A stretch of DNA of 64,000 bases, from assembly GCF_000382705.1 (NCBI RefSeq), contig NZ_ARQE01000001.1, forward strand, positions 1 to 64,000, read 5' to 3'. The notes beneath the pieces were generated by a model that saw only the letters and a list, made by a program, of their open reading frames with translations, ran no database searches and was not told the origin of the DNA. Positions 8,667 through 16,675 of the stretch are shown here, piece by piece. A program made the position numbers and the translations under genes. The first letter of the stretch is position 1, and each line of letters starts with the position of its first letter. Origin of the DNA: Aureimonas ureilytica DSM 18598 = NBRC 106430 (GTDB lineage: Bacteria > Pseudomonadota > Alphaproteobacteria > Rhizobiales > Rhizobiaceae).

Positions 8667-8742
8667 CACCCGGTCCTTCGGACCAGCTCCACCCCTCCCC
8701 GCGGGGAGGGGTTCACGCCCCTCGCAGGGGCGTTGCCGGGTG
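8667..8742. terminator. Branched palindrome between converging methyltransferase and recombinase genes
   Basis: Three adjacent hairpins (8672-8684; 8691-8712 with 10-bp arms ACCCCTCCCC and complement; 8717-8731) are enclosed by an outer repeat (CACCCGG at 8667-8673, CCGGGTG at 8736-8742). The genes on both sides end here, so a bidirectional terminator is likely, although there is no long U-run. The cloverleaf-like layout also resembles mobile extragenic palindromes. Confidence 0.5.
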
Positions 8743-8759
8743 CGGGCGGGTCGCGCCGG

Positions 8760-10445
8760 CTACGCCGACGCTCTCCGCCCGCGCATCTTCGCAAGGGTAC
8801 GGAGGTTGCGGGTCTCCTCGTCGGGGTCGGGTGTGTCATCCATGCCGACGAACCCGGACGGGTCCGTGTCGTCGTTGAGCCACATCTGCCAAGCCAGCAT
8901 GTGGCGGGCGCCGACGATCGCGGGCACGTCCTCGGCGGGGACGCCCGGCCGCGGGGTGAGGTACGCGAGCACCCCCAAGTCGGGATCGAATCGAACCTCG
9001 GCCACAAGTTGGCGAAGCTGTTCGGCGAGACGCGTCCTGATCGCGTGCCGGTCGTCGCCCTCCGCTTCCTCCATCGCCCGTGACAGGTCCACGGCCTCAC
9101 CGAGACGGGCGCGTAGGCCGGGGTCGGCGGCGGCCGTCGCGGCGGCCTTCTCGGCCTCGCGGAGCTCGCGCTGGATGGTCTTGGCCTCCTCGCCGAGCGC
9201 CCGGTAGCGGTCGGCCGCCCCGTCGTCCCCGTCCTCGACCAGTCCGAGGAGGCGCTTGCGGCGGCCCTCGACCTCGACGAGGCGAGCGCCGAGGATGGTC
9301 ACGCGATCGGCCTCGGCGGTGGGCTGCGCGCCGCGGAGGACCGCCCCTGCGTCGAGGTAGGCCAGCCCCCGGAGGAGGCGGCGTTCGATGCGGTCGGCAC
9401 GCCACCTCGTGCCGTTCTCGCACCCCGCGCCGCGCCGTTGCGTGGCGCACTCGAAGTACGTCCCGCCCTTCGGTGGCGGTCCCTTGTCGATCACGTACAT
9501 GGACCCGCCGCAGCGGGCGCACTTGCCAAGCCCGAGGAGAAGGTGAGCGACGCCGCGTCCCCGTCGACCGGCTGCGATGCGGCGGCCCTTCGATGCCTGC
9601 CGGGCCCGCCAGTAGGTCTCCTCGTCCACGACGGCGGGGTAGTAGCCCCTGATTGGGTTGCCCTCGGGCTGGCGGTTGCCGCCGCGGTGGGTGCCCGAAT
9701 GCGGCTGGTACTCGCCGAGCGCGAGGCGTCCGCTGAGAATCTTGGCGACGGTGGACGTCTGCCAGCCGATGCCGCCTCGCCATGTCGGGGTTCCGGCCGC
9801 GTTGAGCCGAGATACGATCTGCCGTTGCCCGTAGCCCTCGATCGCCATGTGGTAGATGCTGCGCACGATCTCGGCGCGGTCCTCGCGGAGGACGAACTTG
9901 CCGTCCTCGATCGCGATCCACTCGGGACAGCGCAGCGTGAGGGGCCGGCCCTCATCGCGTGCCGCGGCCTTCTTCCTTGCCCAGGCGGCCCCAACTCGCT
10001 CTCCCTTCGTCCGGGACTCCTCGTGGGCGCGAGCCATCACTGCGATCGACACGATCAGCGGCGTCCAGTCCGTGCGCAGGCGCTCCTCGGAGTAGACCTG
10101 ACCGTCGGAGAGAGTCACAACAATGACTCCCGCGCGGATCAGGTCGAACAGCCGCGCCGCGGCATCCAGAACAGCCTCTCGGGACAGACGGTCCAAGGAC
10201 TCGACCACTAAGTACGAGCCGTGCGGGACCTCCCCCGCCTCAACCAAAGCAAGGAATCGCTTGAGGGCGCCGATGTCCCGGTGAGCGCCCTTGTACGCAG
10301 ATATGCCCAGGTCCCGGAGGCTGTCGTCCAACTCCAGCCCGCGAGCCTGGCACCAGTCCCTCGCCCTAGATAGCTGACGACGGAGTGAGTCGCCGCGTGC
10401 CTGCTCCGGCGACGAGAAGCGTATGTAGCTGAAAGCCTTGGGCAT
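8760..10445 (-). CDS. Large serine recombinase (island integrase)
   Basis: A 561-residue large serine recombinase. The N-terminal catalytic domain (about 1-150) has YIRFSS with nucleophile Ser11 and ESLDRLSRE near residue 84; then come a Recombinase domain (about 190-300), a zinc ribbon (CARC near 306, further cysteines by 345) and a coiled-coil C-terminal region (about 390-470). I start at ATG 10443-10445 (MPKAFSY); the frame stays open about 80 codons upstream but only antisense to comM. The gene begins about 45 bp from the comM junction, the usual place for an integrase beside its attachment site. It should catalyse integration and, with a directionality factor not seen here, excision. Confidence 0.9.
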   Translation of the reverse strand: MPKAFSYIRFSSPEQARGDSLRRQLSRARDWCQARGLELDDSLRDLGISAYKGAHRDIGALKRFLALVEAGEVPHGSYLVVESLDRLSREAVLDAAARLFDLIRAGVIVVTLSDGQVYSEERLRTDWTPLIVSIAVMARAHEESRTKGERVGAAWARKKAAARDEGRPLTLRCPEWIAIEDGKFVLREDRAEIVRSIYHMAIEGYGQRQIVSRLNAAGTPTWRGGIGWQTSTVAKILSGRLALGEYQPHSGTHRGGNRQPEGNPIRGYYPAVVDEETYWRARQASKGRRIAAGRRGRGVAHLLLGLGKCARCGGSMYVIDKGPPPKGGTYFECATQRRGAGCENGTRWRADRIERRLLRGLAYLDAGAVLRGAQPTAEADRVTILGARLVEVEGRRKRLLGLVEDGDDGAADRYRALGEEAKTIQRELREAEKAAATAAADPGLRARLGEAVDLSRAMEEAEGDDRHAIRTRLAEQLRQLVAEVRFDPDLGVLAYLTPRPGVPAEDVPAIVGARHMLAWQMWLNDDTDPSGFVGMDDTPDPDEETRNLRTLAKMRGRRASA

Positions 10446-10490
10446 CGGTAACCGTCCGTCGGGTTCGATGCTGTTAATGTAGCATACCTT
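10446..10490. mobile_element. Right attachment junction of the island in comM
   Basis: Homology to comM begins abruptly at about 10489 (codons for LLMVGPPGSGKS), whereas the DNA just to the left belongs to the integrase leader, with an in-frame TAG at 10480-10482. The crossover therefore lies at about 10480-10491, at the comM Walker A codons. The exact core cannot be set without the left junction, which is outside the window. Confidence 0.65.
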
Positions 10491-11382
10491 GCTGATGGTC
10501 GGCCCGCCCGGATCGGGCAAGTCCATGCTGGCGCAGCGCCTGCCCTCGCTTCTGCCCCCGCTCGGGCCGCGCGAGCTGCTCGACGTCTCCATGATCGCCT
10601 CGGTCGCGGGCGAGCTTTCCGAAGGCCGCCTGTCGGCCCGCCGCCCGTTTCGCGCCCCGCACCATTCCGCCTCCATGGCCGCCATGGTGGGCGGCGGGCA
10701 GCGCGCCCGGCCGGGCGAGGTCTCGCTCGCCCATCACGGCGTCCTGTTTCTGGACGAGTTGCCCGAATTCACGCCCGCCGTTCTCGACTCGCTGCGCCAG
10801 CCGATCGAAACCGGCGAAAGCGTCATCGCGCGGGCCAATCACCGCGTCACTTATCCCGCCGCGTTCCAGCTCGTCGCCGCCATGAACCCGTGCCGCTGCG
10901 GCATGGCCGGCGAGCCCGGCCATCAATGCGCGCGCGGCCCCCGCTGCGTGTCGGACTATCAGGCCCGCCTGTCCGGCCCGCTGCTCGATCGCATCGACCT
11001 GCGCGTCGACGTGCCCGCCGTCACCGCGCTCGACCTGATCCAGCCCGGCCCCTCAGAAGATTCCGTCACCGTGCGCGCCCGCGTCGAGGCCGCACGCCTT
11101 CTCCAGAGCCGTCGCTACGAGGCGCTCGGCCTGCCCGCCGGCACCACCAACGCCCGCTGCCCGCCCGACCGGCTCGAACAGGCCGCTGCGCCCGACCAAG
11201 CGGGCGTCGCCCTCCTGCGCGACGCCGCCGAGCGCATGCGCCTTTCGGCCCGCGCCTATCACCGCGTCCTGAAAGTGGCTCGCACCATCGCCGATCTCGC
11301 CGGTGCCGAGACGATCGGCCGCCCGCATCTCGCCGAAGCCCTGTCCTATCGCAGCCTGCCGGAGCGGTTGCAGGCGGCTTGA
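10489..11382 (+). pseudogene. comM: ComM/YifB Mg-chelatase-like AAA+ ATPase, 3' fragment
   Basis: About 297 codons of the C-terminal part of ComM (YifB), a hexameric AAA+ helicase that aids branch migration in natural transformation. It begins at Walker A (VGPPGSGKS) and contains PHHSAS, Walker B (GVLFLDELPEF), the arginine-finger region and the Mg-chelatase C-terminal domain (KVARTIADLAG). The N-terminal Lon-like domain (about 200 residues) is missing because the island is inserted directly upstream. A TTG at 10489 is the first codon of the remnant and an in-frame stop precedes it, so the product, if any, would be inactive. Intact ComM is about 500 residues. Confidence 0.88.
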
Positions 11383-11387
11383 GAGGG

Positions 11388-11572
11388 TGGCGGGGCTGCC
11401 GCCCCGTGCCCCGCCCGGGAAAGACTTCCCGGACCCTTCCTTCCTTTTGGGAACCTTTCCGAGATCGGGGAGGGCCGTTGGCCCTCCCCGATCTCGGACA
11501 CAGCTCCAAGAGAAGAGGGGTTCAGGGGAAATCATTTCCCCTGACGGGGTGCAGGGGCAGCGCCCCTGCGTC
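11388..11572 (+). repeat. Mosaic palindromic repeat, copy 1
   Basis: About 185 bp made of five ordered hairpins: 11392-11405, 11415-11432, 11459-11497 (18-bp perfect arms starting CCGAGATCGG), 11523-11543 (10-bp arms CAGGGGAAAT) and 11551-11569. It fills the space between the comM remnant and the PfkB gene, which converge, so it can act as a terminator for both. An inverted copy lies at 15026-15211. Order, lengths and linkers match, and the arms of the fourth hairpin differ by a compensatory pair, which indicates selection for structure. Confidence 0.85.
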
Positions 11573-11577
11573 TCCCC

Positions 11578-12579
11578 TCACGCCCCCAGCAGCGCCCGCG
11601 CGCCGGGCAGCTCGACCAGCGGCGCCTGCGGGCGGGGGCCGATCTGGGTGATGATGTGGCCGGCGGCGAGCGCGCCGAGCGCCGCGCTGGTTTCGTGGGG
11701 GAGGCCGGCGGTGTAGCCGCGCAGGAAGCCGCTGGCGAAGAGATCGCCCGCGCCGGTCGTGTCCACCAGCGCCTCGACGGCGGTGGCCGGGTAGGCCTTG
11801 GCCTCACCGTTCTCGACCACGACGCAGCCGTCCGGCCCGCGCGTGACGATGGCGAGGCGCTTGGTGTCCTCGCCGATCCGGCGGAGGGCCTCGTCCAGAT
11901 TTTCGGTCTCGTAGAGGGCGAGGGCTTCGGCCTCGTTGGCGAAGACGATGTCGACCGTGCCCGAGCGCATGAGATCGAGGAACTCGGCGCGGTAGCGGTG
12001 GACGCAGAAGGAATCCGACAGGGTCATGGCCATCTCGCGCCCGTTGCGATGGGCGATTTGGGCGGCCTGGAGAATGGCGTCCTTGGCGCGCGGCGGGTCC
12101 CAGAGATAGCCTTCGAAATAGGTGACGAGACTGTCGGCGACGACGGCCTCCTCGATGTCCTCGGGGCCGAGTTCGACGCAGGCGCCGAGATAGGTGTTCA
12201 TGGAGCGCTCGCCATCGGGCGTGACGAGGATCATGCAGCGGGCGGTGGGCGGCCCCCCTACCAAGGGTGCGGTCTGGTAGTGGACGCCGAGCGCGCGGAT
12301 GTCGTGGGCGAAGATCGTGCCGAGCTGGTCGTTCGAGACCTTGCCGAAATAGGCGCCGCGCCCGCCGAGCGAGACGAGGCCGGCGGCGGTGTTGGCGGCG
12401 CTGCCGCCCGACATCTCGATGGCCGGGCCCATGCGGTCGTAGATGGCGAGGGCGCGGTTCGCGTCCACCAGCGTCATCGCGCCCTTCTCGATCTCCGCAT
12501 CGCGCAGGAAGGCGTCGTCGGTGCGCGACAGGATGTCGACGATGGCGTTGCCGATCGTCAGGAGGTCGAAACGGGACAT
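11578..12579 (-). CDS. PfkB-family carbohydrate/nucleoside kinase (adenosine kinase-like)
   Basis: A 333-residue ribokinase/PfkB-family enzyme. It has the N-terminal GNAIVD and GGSAANTA segments of the family (about residues 10-65) and the C-terminal signature DTTGAGDLFASGF (about 268-280) with the catalytic Asp and anion hole. The closest annotated relatives in alphaproteobacteria are usually called adenosine kinase, which would make AMP from adenosine and ATP, but substrate cannot be assigned from these motifs. It stands alone, convergent with comM and divergent from the CysZ-like gene. Confidence 0.85.
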   Translation of the reverse strand: MSRFDLLTIGNAIVDILSRTDDAFLRDAEIEKGAMTLVDANRALAIYDRMGPAIEMSGGSAANTAAGLVSLGGRGAYFGKVSNDQLGTIFAHDIRALGVHYQTAPLVGGPPTARCMILVTPDGERSMNTYLGACVELGPEDIEEAVVADSLVTYFEGYLWDPPRAKDAILQAAQIAHRNGREMAMTLSDSFCVHRYRAEFLDLMRSGTVDIVFANEAEALALYETENLDEALRRIGEDTKRLAIVTRGPDGCVVVENGEAKAYPATAVEALVDTTGAGDLFASGFLRGYTAGLPHETSAALGALAAGHIITQIGPRPQAPLVELPGARALLGA

Positions 12580-12683
12580 GGGCAGAGTTCTTCGCGCAAA
12601 GGAGTGGAGCCTCGCGCCTTATCGCATTGCCGCGAAGCCGAGGCCATCCCATCTTTGGGCGGCGCCCCCTCTGGAGCCTGCCG

Positions 12684-13463
12684 ATGATCCTGCGTGCCGC
12701 CTTTCTCGCCCTTCGGGATGTGTTCTCGCCGCCCTTCCGCGCCGTGTTCTGGAAAAGCCTGGGGCTGACGGCCGTGGTGCTGGTGGCGCTCTGGTTCGCG
12801 GTGCGCTGGCTGTTCCAGACGGTGGCGATCCCCTTTTTCGAGGGCTTCGCGCCGGACATGCCGGCCTGGGTGAACAATGCCGAGACGTTTGCCGGCTGGG
12901 CGGCGGGGCTGCTTCTGGCGCTGCTTCTCGCCTTCCTGATCGCGCCGGTCAGCGCGGTGATCGCCGGCCTGTTTCTGGACGACGTGGCCGAGGTGGTAGA
13001 GCGCGATCAATATCCGGGCCTGCCGGTCGGCCGCGCCCTGCCGCTCGGGCGAAGCGTCGTCCTGTCCTTGAAGTTCTTCGGTGTGGTGATCCTCGGCAAT
13101 CTCCTCGCCTTCGCGCTTCTGCTCGTCCCGGTGGTGAATTTCGGCGCGTTCTTCGTGGTGAACGGCTATCTCCTCGGGCGCGAATATTTCGAGTTCGCGG
13201 CGCTGCGCTATCGCTCGGAAGAGGAGGCCAAGGCGCTGCGCAACCGGCATGGGGCGACGATCTTCCTCGCCGGTCTCGTGCTCGCGGCCTTCCTCGCCGT
13301 GCCGATCCTCAATCTCCTGACGCCGCTCTTTGCCGCCGCCACCATGGTGCACCTCCACCAGCGCATTTCGCAGCGGGAAACCTCGCCCGAGTTCACCCGC
13401 CTGGGCGCGTCGCCCCCGGCGGGAGAGGTTGCGGCCCGGGCGGAGCATCCGGCAGGGCGATGA
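12684..13463 (+). CDS. CysZ/EI24-family membrane protein
   Basis: A 259-residue integral membrane protein of the EI24/CysZ (DUF540) family. Hydrophobic segments fall at about residues 24-45, 75-100, 130-165 and 200-225, with the family's conserved polar stretch after the second segment (FLDDVAEVVE). CysZ mediates sulfate uptake for cysteine synthesis in E. coli, but many alphaproteobacterial members are uncharacterised and no cys genes are nearby. The ATG at 12684 is chosen over longer open frame because it begins at the family N-terminus (MILRAAFLALRDVFSPPFR). Its last 71 bp overlap the 3' end of the convergent nth gene. Confidence 0.78.
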   Translation: MILRAAFLALRDVFSPPFRAVFWKSLGLTAVVLVALWFAVRWLFQTVAIPFFEGFAPDMPAWVNNAETFAGWAAGLLLALLLAFLIAPVSAVIAGLFLDDVAEVVERDQYPGLPVGRALPLGRSVVLSLKFFGVVILGNLLAFALLLVPVVNFGAFFVVNGYLLGREYFEFAALRYRSEEEAKALRNRHGATIFLAGLVLAAFLAVPILNLLTPLFAAATMVHLHQRISQRETSPEFTRLGASPPAGEVAARAEHPAGR

Positions 13464-14433
13464 GCGGGGCCGGCTGGTCGCACCATTTCTCGTCGGCCTG
13501 GCAGAGGTCGGCGATGATGCAGTGCTCGCAGTCGGGCTTGCGCGCCTTGCACACGAAGCGCCCGTGCAGGATCAGCCAGTGATGGGCGTGGCGCAGGAAG
13601 CCCTCGGGAATGATCCTGAGGAAGCCCTCCTCCACCGCTTCCGGCGTCTTGCCGGGCGCGATCTTGATGCGGTTGCCAATGCGCAGGATGTGCGTGTCGA
13701 CCGCCAGCGTCTCCTCTCCGAAGGCCGTGTTCATGATGACATTGGCCGTCTTGCGCCCGACGCCGGGCAGCTTCTCCAGGGCCTCGCGCGAGCGCGGCAC
13801 CTCGCCGCCATGCTCGTCGCGCAGCATTTCGGACAGGCGCTGAACGTTCTTGGCCTTGGTGCGGAAGAAGCCGATCGTCTTGATCGCCTGGCGGATTTCG
13901 TCCTCGCCAAGGGCCGCCATGGCTTGCGGCGTCGAGGCGCGGGCGAAAAGGCCGCGCGTCGCCCGGTTGACGCCGGCATCCGTCATCTGAGCGGAGAGCA
14001 CGACCGCGACGAGCAGCGTGAAAGTGTTCACATGCTCCAGTTCCGAGGTCGGATGCGGGCGCTGCACGGCGAAGCGGCGGAAGATTTCGGCGATCGCGTC
14101 GGGCGAATAGGGGATGGGAGGCTGCGCCGCCTCGGCCTTGCGGCGCGTCGCCACCGCCACGCCGGCACCGGCCTTGGCGGGAGCGGCGGCCTTGGAAGCG
14201 CGCGTCTTCGCGATGCTTGTTTTGGTCGCTTTGATGCTGACCGAACCCGTCTTGGGCGTTCTGGTCTTGGGCGCACCCGCCCCGGCGGATATGTCGGCCC
14301 CCCTCCCCGCCGGCTTGCGGACCGTCTTCGCGGCAGCGCCTTCGGCGCTCGCGCCCTCTGCGACGCGGGTTTTCGTCGCGCCGGGCTTCGCCTTGCGCGC
14401 GGGGGCTTTCGGGGACGCGTCGCTGTCTGCCAT
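13393..14433 (-). CDS. nth: Endonuclease III (DNA glycosylase/AP lyase), long N-terminal tail
   Basis: A 346-residue protein. The C-terminal about 215 residues are endonuclease III: helix-hairpin-helix LPGVGRKTA with the catalytic lysine, AVDTHILR with the catalytic aspartate, and the [4Fe-4S] ligands C-x6-C-x2-C-x5-C. It removes oxidised pyrimidines and nicks at abasic sites in base excision repair. The first about 110 residues are a low-complexity Ala/Lys/Thr/Pro tail, probably disordered and DNA-binding. Start ATG is 14431-14433 (MADSDAS); longer starts collide with the divergent DUF2244 gene. A second Nth-like gene lies at 44156-44983. Confidence 0.9.
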   Translation of the reverse strand: MADSDASPKAPARKAKPGATKTRVAEGASAEGAAAKTVRKPAGRGADISAGAGAPKTRTPKTGSVSIKATKTSIAKTRASKAAAPAKAGAGVAVATRRKAEAAQPPIPYSPDAIAEIFRRFAVQRPHPTSELEHVNTFTLLVAVVLSAQMTDAGVNRATRGLFARASTPQAMAALGEDEIRQAIKTIGFFRTKAKNVQRLSEMLRDEHGGEVPRSREALEKLPGVGRKTANVIMNTAFGEETLAVDTHILRIGNRIKIAPGKTPEAVEEGFLRIIPEGFLRHAHHWLILHGRFVCKARKPDCEHCIIADLCQADEKWCDQPAPLIALPDAPPGPQPLPPGATRPGG

Positions 14434-14525
14434 GATCGACCTTCGGAGCGGAGCGGCGGAACGGCGCCGGGGGCCGCTCGGACCGCCATTTCTTGGAACG
14501 AATCCAGCGTGGGAGGCAAGAGCCG

Positions 14526-15017
14526 ATGACGACACGCCCAGCGCAGGACGCCGACGCGCCGCTCTTCGAGGCCCTGCTCGTGCCCTACCGCTCGCTCGGG
14601 CGGCGCGGCTTCCATGTCACCATGGCGCTGTTCGGCGGCGCGAGCCTCGTCTCGGGCCTCGCCTTCCTTGCCAACGGCGCCTGGCCCATCGTCGGCTTCT
14701 TCGGGCTCGACGTCCTCCTCCTGTGGATCGCGCTGCGCGCGTCCTTCCGCTCCGCCCAGGCGCGCGAGGAAGTGTCGGTGTCGCGCACCGACCTGTCGAT
14801 CCGCAAGATCTCGCCGCGCGGCGCCGTCAGCGAAACCCATTATTATCCCGGCTGGAGCCGCTTCCTCGTGCGCCGCCATCCCGAATTCGGCGTCACCCAT
14901 ATGAGCGTCACCGGAGAAGGCCGCGCCACTGAACTCGGCGCCTTCCTCAACCCCGACGACCGCGACAGCTTCGCCAAGGCCTTCGGCCAGGCGCTGGCGG
15001 ACGCCCGGCGGGGGTGA
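14526..15017 (+). CDS. DUF2244 membrane protein
   Basis: A 163-residue DUF2244 protein common in alphaproteobacteria. Two closely spaced transmembrane segments (about residues 30-50 and 53-70) precede a soluble domain of about 90 residues containing the family stretch HYYPGWSRFLV. The function is unknown. It is divergent from nth with 92 bp between the starts and is followed directly by copy 2 of the palindromic repeat. The ATG at 14526 is the first start giving the family N-terminus. Confidence 0.82.
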   Translation: MTTRPAQDADAPLFEALLVPYRSLGRRGFHVTMALFGGASLVSGLAFLANGAWPIVGFFGLDVLLLWIALRASFRSAQAREEVSVSRTDLSIRKISPRGAVSETHYYPGWSRFLVRRHPEFGVTHMSVTGEGRATELGAFLNPDDRDSFAKAFGQALADARRG

Positions 15018-15025
15018 AAGCGTGA

Positions 15026-15211
15026 GACGCAGGGGCGCCGCCCCCGCACCCCGTCAGGGGACATGATGTCCCCTGAACCCCTCGTTCGTTTGACATGTGT
15101 CCGAGATCGGGGAGGGCCAATGGCCCTCCCCGATCTCGGAAAAACGTTCCAAACGAGAGGAAGGGTCCGGGAACTCGTTCCCGGGCGGGGCTCGGGGCGG
15201 CAGCCCCGGCT
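15026..15211 (-). repeat. Mosaic palindromic repeat, copy 2 (inverted)
   Basis: The inverted copy of 11388-11572, with the five hairpins in reverse order: 15029-15047, 15055-15075 (10-bp arms CAGGGGACAT), 15101-15139, 15167-15184 and 15194-15207. It lies between the convergent DUF2244 and cNMP-binding genes. Hairpin lengths equal those of copy 1; the hairpin at 15055 has C:G where copy 1 has A:T, with both arms changed together. Confidence 0.85.
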
Positions 15212-15709
15212 CTATTCCTCGCCGCGCGGCTCGCCGGGCGTGTCGTCTTCGTCGTCGTAGTCGAAGATGTCCTCGAGGGCGAGGATGCGGCTGGCCATGG
15301 CGAGGAAGTCGTCGCGGATGCGCTGGTGCATGACGACGGCGATGTCGGGATATTCCTGCAACATGCGGCGGAAGAGCGGGCGGGAAATGCGGATGAAGTC
15401 GCAATCGGTCGCGGTGACGGCCGAGGACGGGCGGCGCGTGTCGGCCATGAGGGCCATTTCGCCGAGCAGCGTGCCGCGCCCGACGGTCATGGAAATGCGG
15501 CGCCCCTCGCCCTCGCCTTCCACGAGATGAACCTCGCCGGACGCCACGACGAAGCCGGCATCGGCGCGCGCTTCGGCGCGGAAGAGGATTTCGCCCGCCC
15601 GAAGGCTGCGATGCTCGGCGCCGAAGGCCAGAAGGCGCAACTGGTCGCGCGAGAGCTCCCGAAACAGGGGCACCTCGCTCAAAACCTCCATGTCGCTTTC
15701 CAGGCTCAT
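15212..15709 (-). CDS. Cyclic nucleotide-binding domain protein without DNA-binding domain
   Basis: A 165-residue protein consisting mainly of one cNMP-binding domain (about residues 10-125), with the beta-barrel residues GEMALMADTRRPSSAV resembling the phosphate-binding cassette. There is no helix-turn-helix, unlike Crp/Fnr. The C-terminus is strongly acidic (DIFDYDDEDD). The start at ATG 15707-15709 gives a compact domain; ATG 15689-15691 is an alternative and the frame also opens further upstream. It is codirectional with the response regulator upstream (204 bp apart). The role is unknown. Confidence 0.75.
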   Translation of the reverse strand: MSLESDMEVLSEVPLFRELSRDQLRLLAFGAEHRSLRAGEILFRAEARADAGFVVASGEVHLVEGEGEGRRISMTVGRGTLLGEMALMADTRRPSSAVTATDCDFIRISRPLFRRMLQEYPDIAVVMHQRIRDDFLAMASRILALEDIFDYDDEDDTPGEPRGEE

Positions 15710-15912
15710 GCCACGCGGTTCGCTTCTCCCGCGCCACGCGGCGGTGCGCGGGGGCGGGTCTCGAGGACGGGAAACAGTCGGCGGCCAGGGAGACCGCGCT
15801 CGTTTCTCCGACATCGCAAGAAATGCGACGGGACGAAAGCCCCAGCCGCACCGGCCGGGGCCGATTGGGGGTCAAAGCCCCGCTCGACGTTTCCCGAAGG
15901 CCACAGATGCCT

Positions 15913-16596
15913 TTACGGCATGAGCTTGTAACCACCAGACTCCGTGACGATCAGCCGGGCATTGGAAGGCTCGGGCTCGATCTTCTGGCGCAGGCGATAG
16001 ACATGGGTTTCGAGCGTGTGGGTGGTGACGCCCGAATTGTAGCCCCAGACCTCTTCGAGCAGGACATCGCGCGTCACGACGCGGCGATCGGCCCGGTAGA
16101 GATAGCGGATGATCGCGGTTTCCTTTTCGGTCAGCCGGATCTTGCCGCCCTTGTCGTCCACGAGAACCTTCTGGCTCGGCTTGAACACATAGGGGCCGAC
16201 CTGGAAGGTCGCGTCTTCCGACTGCTCGTGCTGGCGCAGCTGGGCGCGGATGCGGGCGAGGAGGACGGCGAAGCGGAAGGGCTTGGTGACGTAGTCGTTG
16301 GCGCCCGCCTCGAGACCGAGGATCGTGTCGGCGTCGGCGTCCTGACCCGTCAGGATGATGATCGGCGCCTTGAAGCCGGACTTTCGGAGAACCCGCACCG
16401 CCTCGCGCCCGTCCATGTCCGGCAGGCCGACATCCATGATGACGAGATCGGTGAGACCGCCGCGCGCCGCGTTGATGCCCTTGGTCGCGTTGTTCTCCTG
16501 GGAGACGATGAACTCCTCATGGAGGGACAGCTGATCGACGAGGGTGGTGCGGAGATCGTCGTCATCGTCCACGATCAGAATGCTGCGTGCGCTCAT
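15913..16596 (-). CDS. OmpR-family response regulator, possibly CenR/Otpr
   Basis: A 227-residue response regulator. The receiver domain (1-120) has the acidic cluster VDDDDD, the phosphoacceptor Asp in LVIMDVGLPDMDG, and the TG/KPF residues; the C-terminal winged helix (about 130-227) ends with the HTLETHVYRLRQKIE recognition helix. From memory it resembles the rhizobial regulator called Otpr in Brucella and CenR in Caulobacter, an essential envelope regulator, but I do not assign the symbol. No sensor kinase is adjacent. ATG 16594-16596 is chosen because it starts the receiver fold. It is divergent from an L,D-transpeptidase gene, which fits an envelope role. Confidence 0.87.
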   Translation of the reverse strand: MSARSILIVDDDDDLRTTLVDQLSLHEEFIVSQENNATKGINAARGGLTDLVIMDVGLPDMDGREAVRVLRKSGFKAPIIILTGQDADADTILGLEAGANDYVTKPFRFAVLLARIRAQLRQHEQSEDATFQVGPYVFKPSQKVLVDDKGGKIRLTEKETAIIRYLYRADRRVVTRDVLLEEVWGYNSGVTTHTLETHVYRLRQKIEPEPSNARLIVTESGGYKLMP

Positions 16597-16675
16597 GAAG
16601 GGGTCCTGTTCAGATGACGATGCGGTCGGATTGCCATATTTCACCGGGTTCCGTTTGAAACAATTTGTGAGCGCT

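Noticed and set aside
10446-10685. An 80-codon N-terminal extension of the serine recombinase
   Set aside because: It is antisense to the conserved comM Walker A region and has no recombinase homology; the enzyme starts at MPKAFSY.
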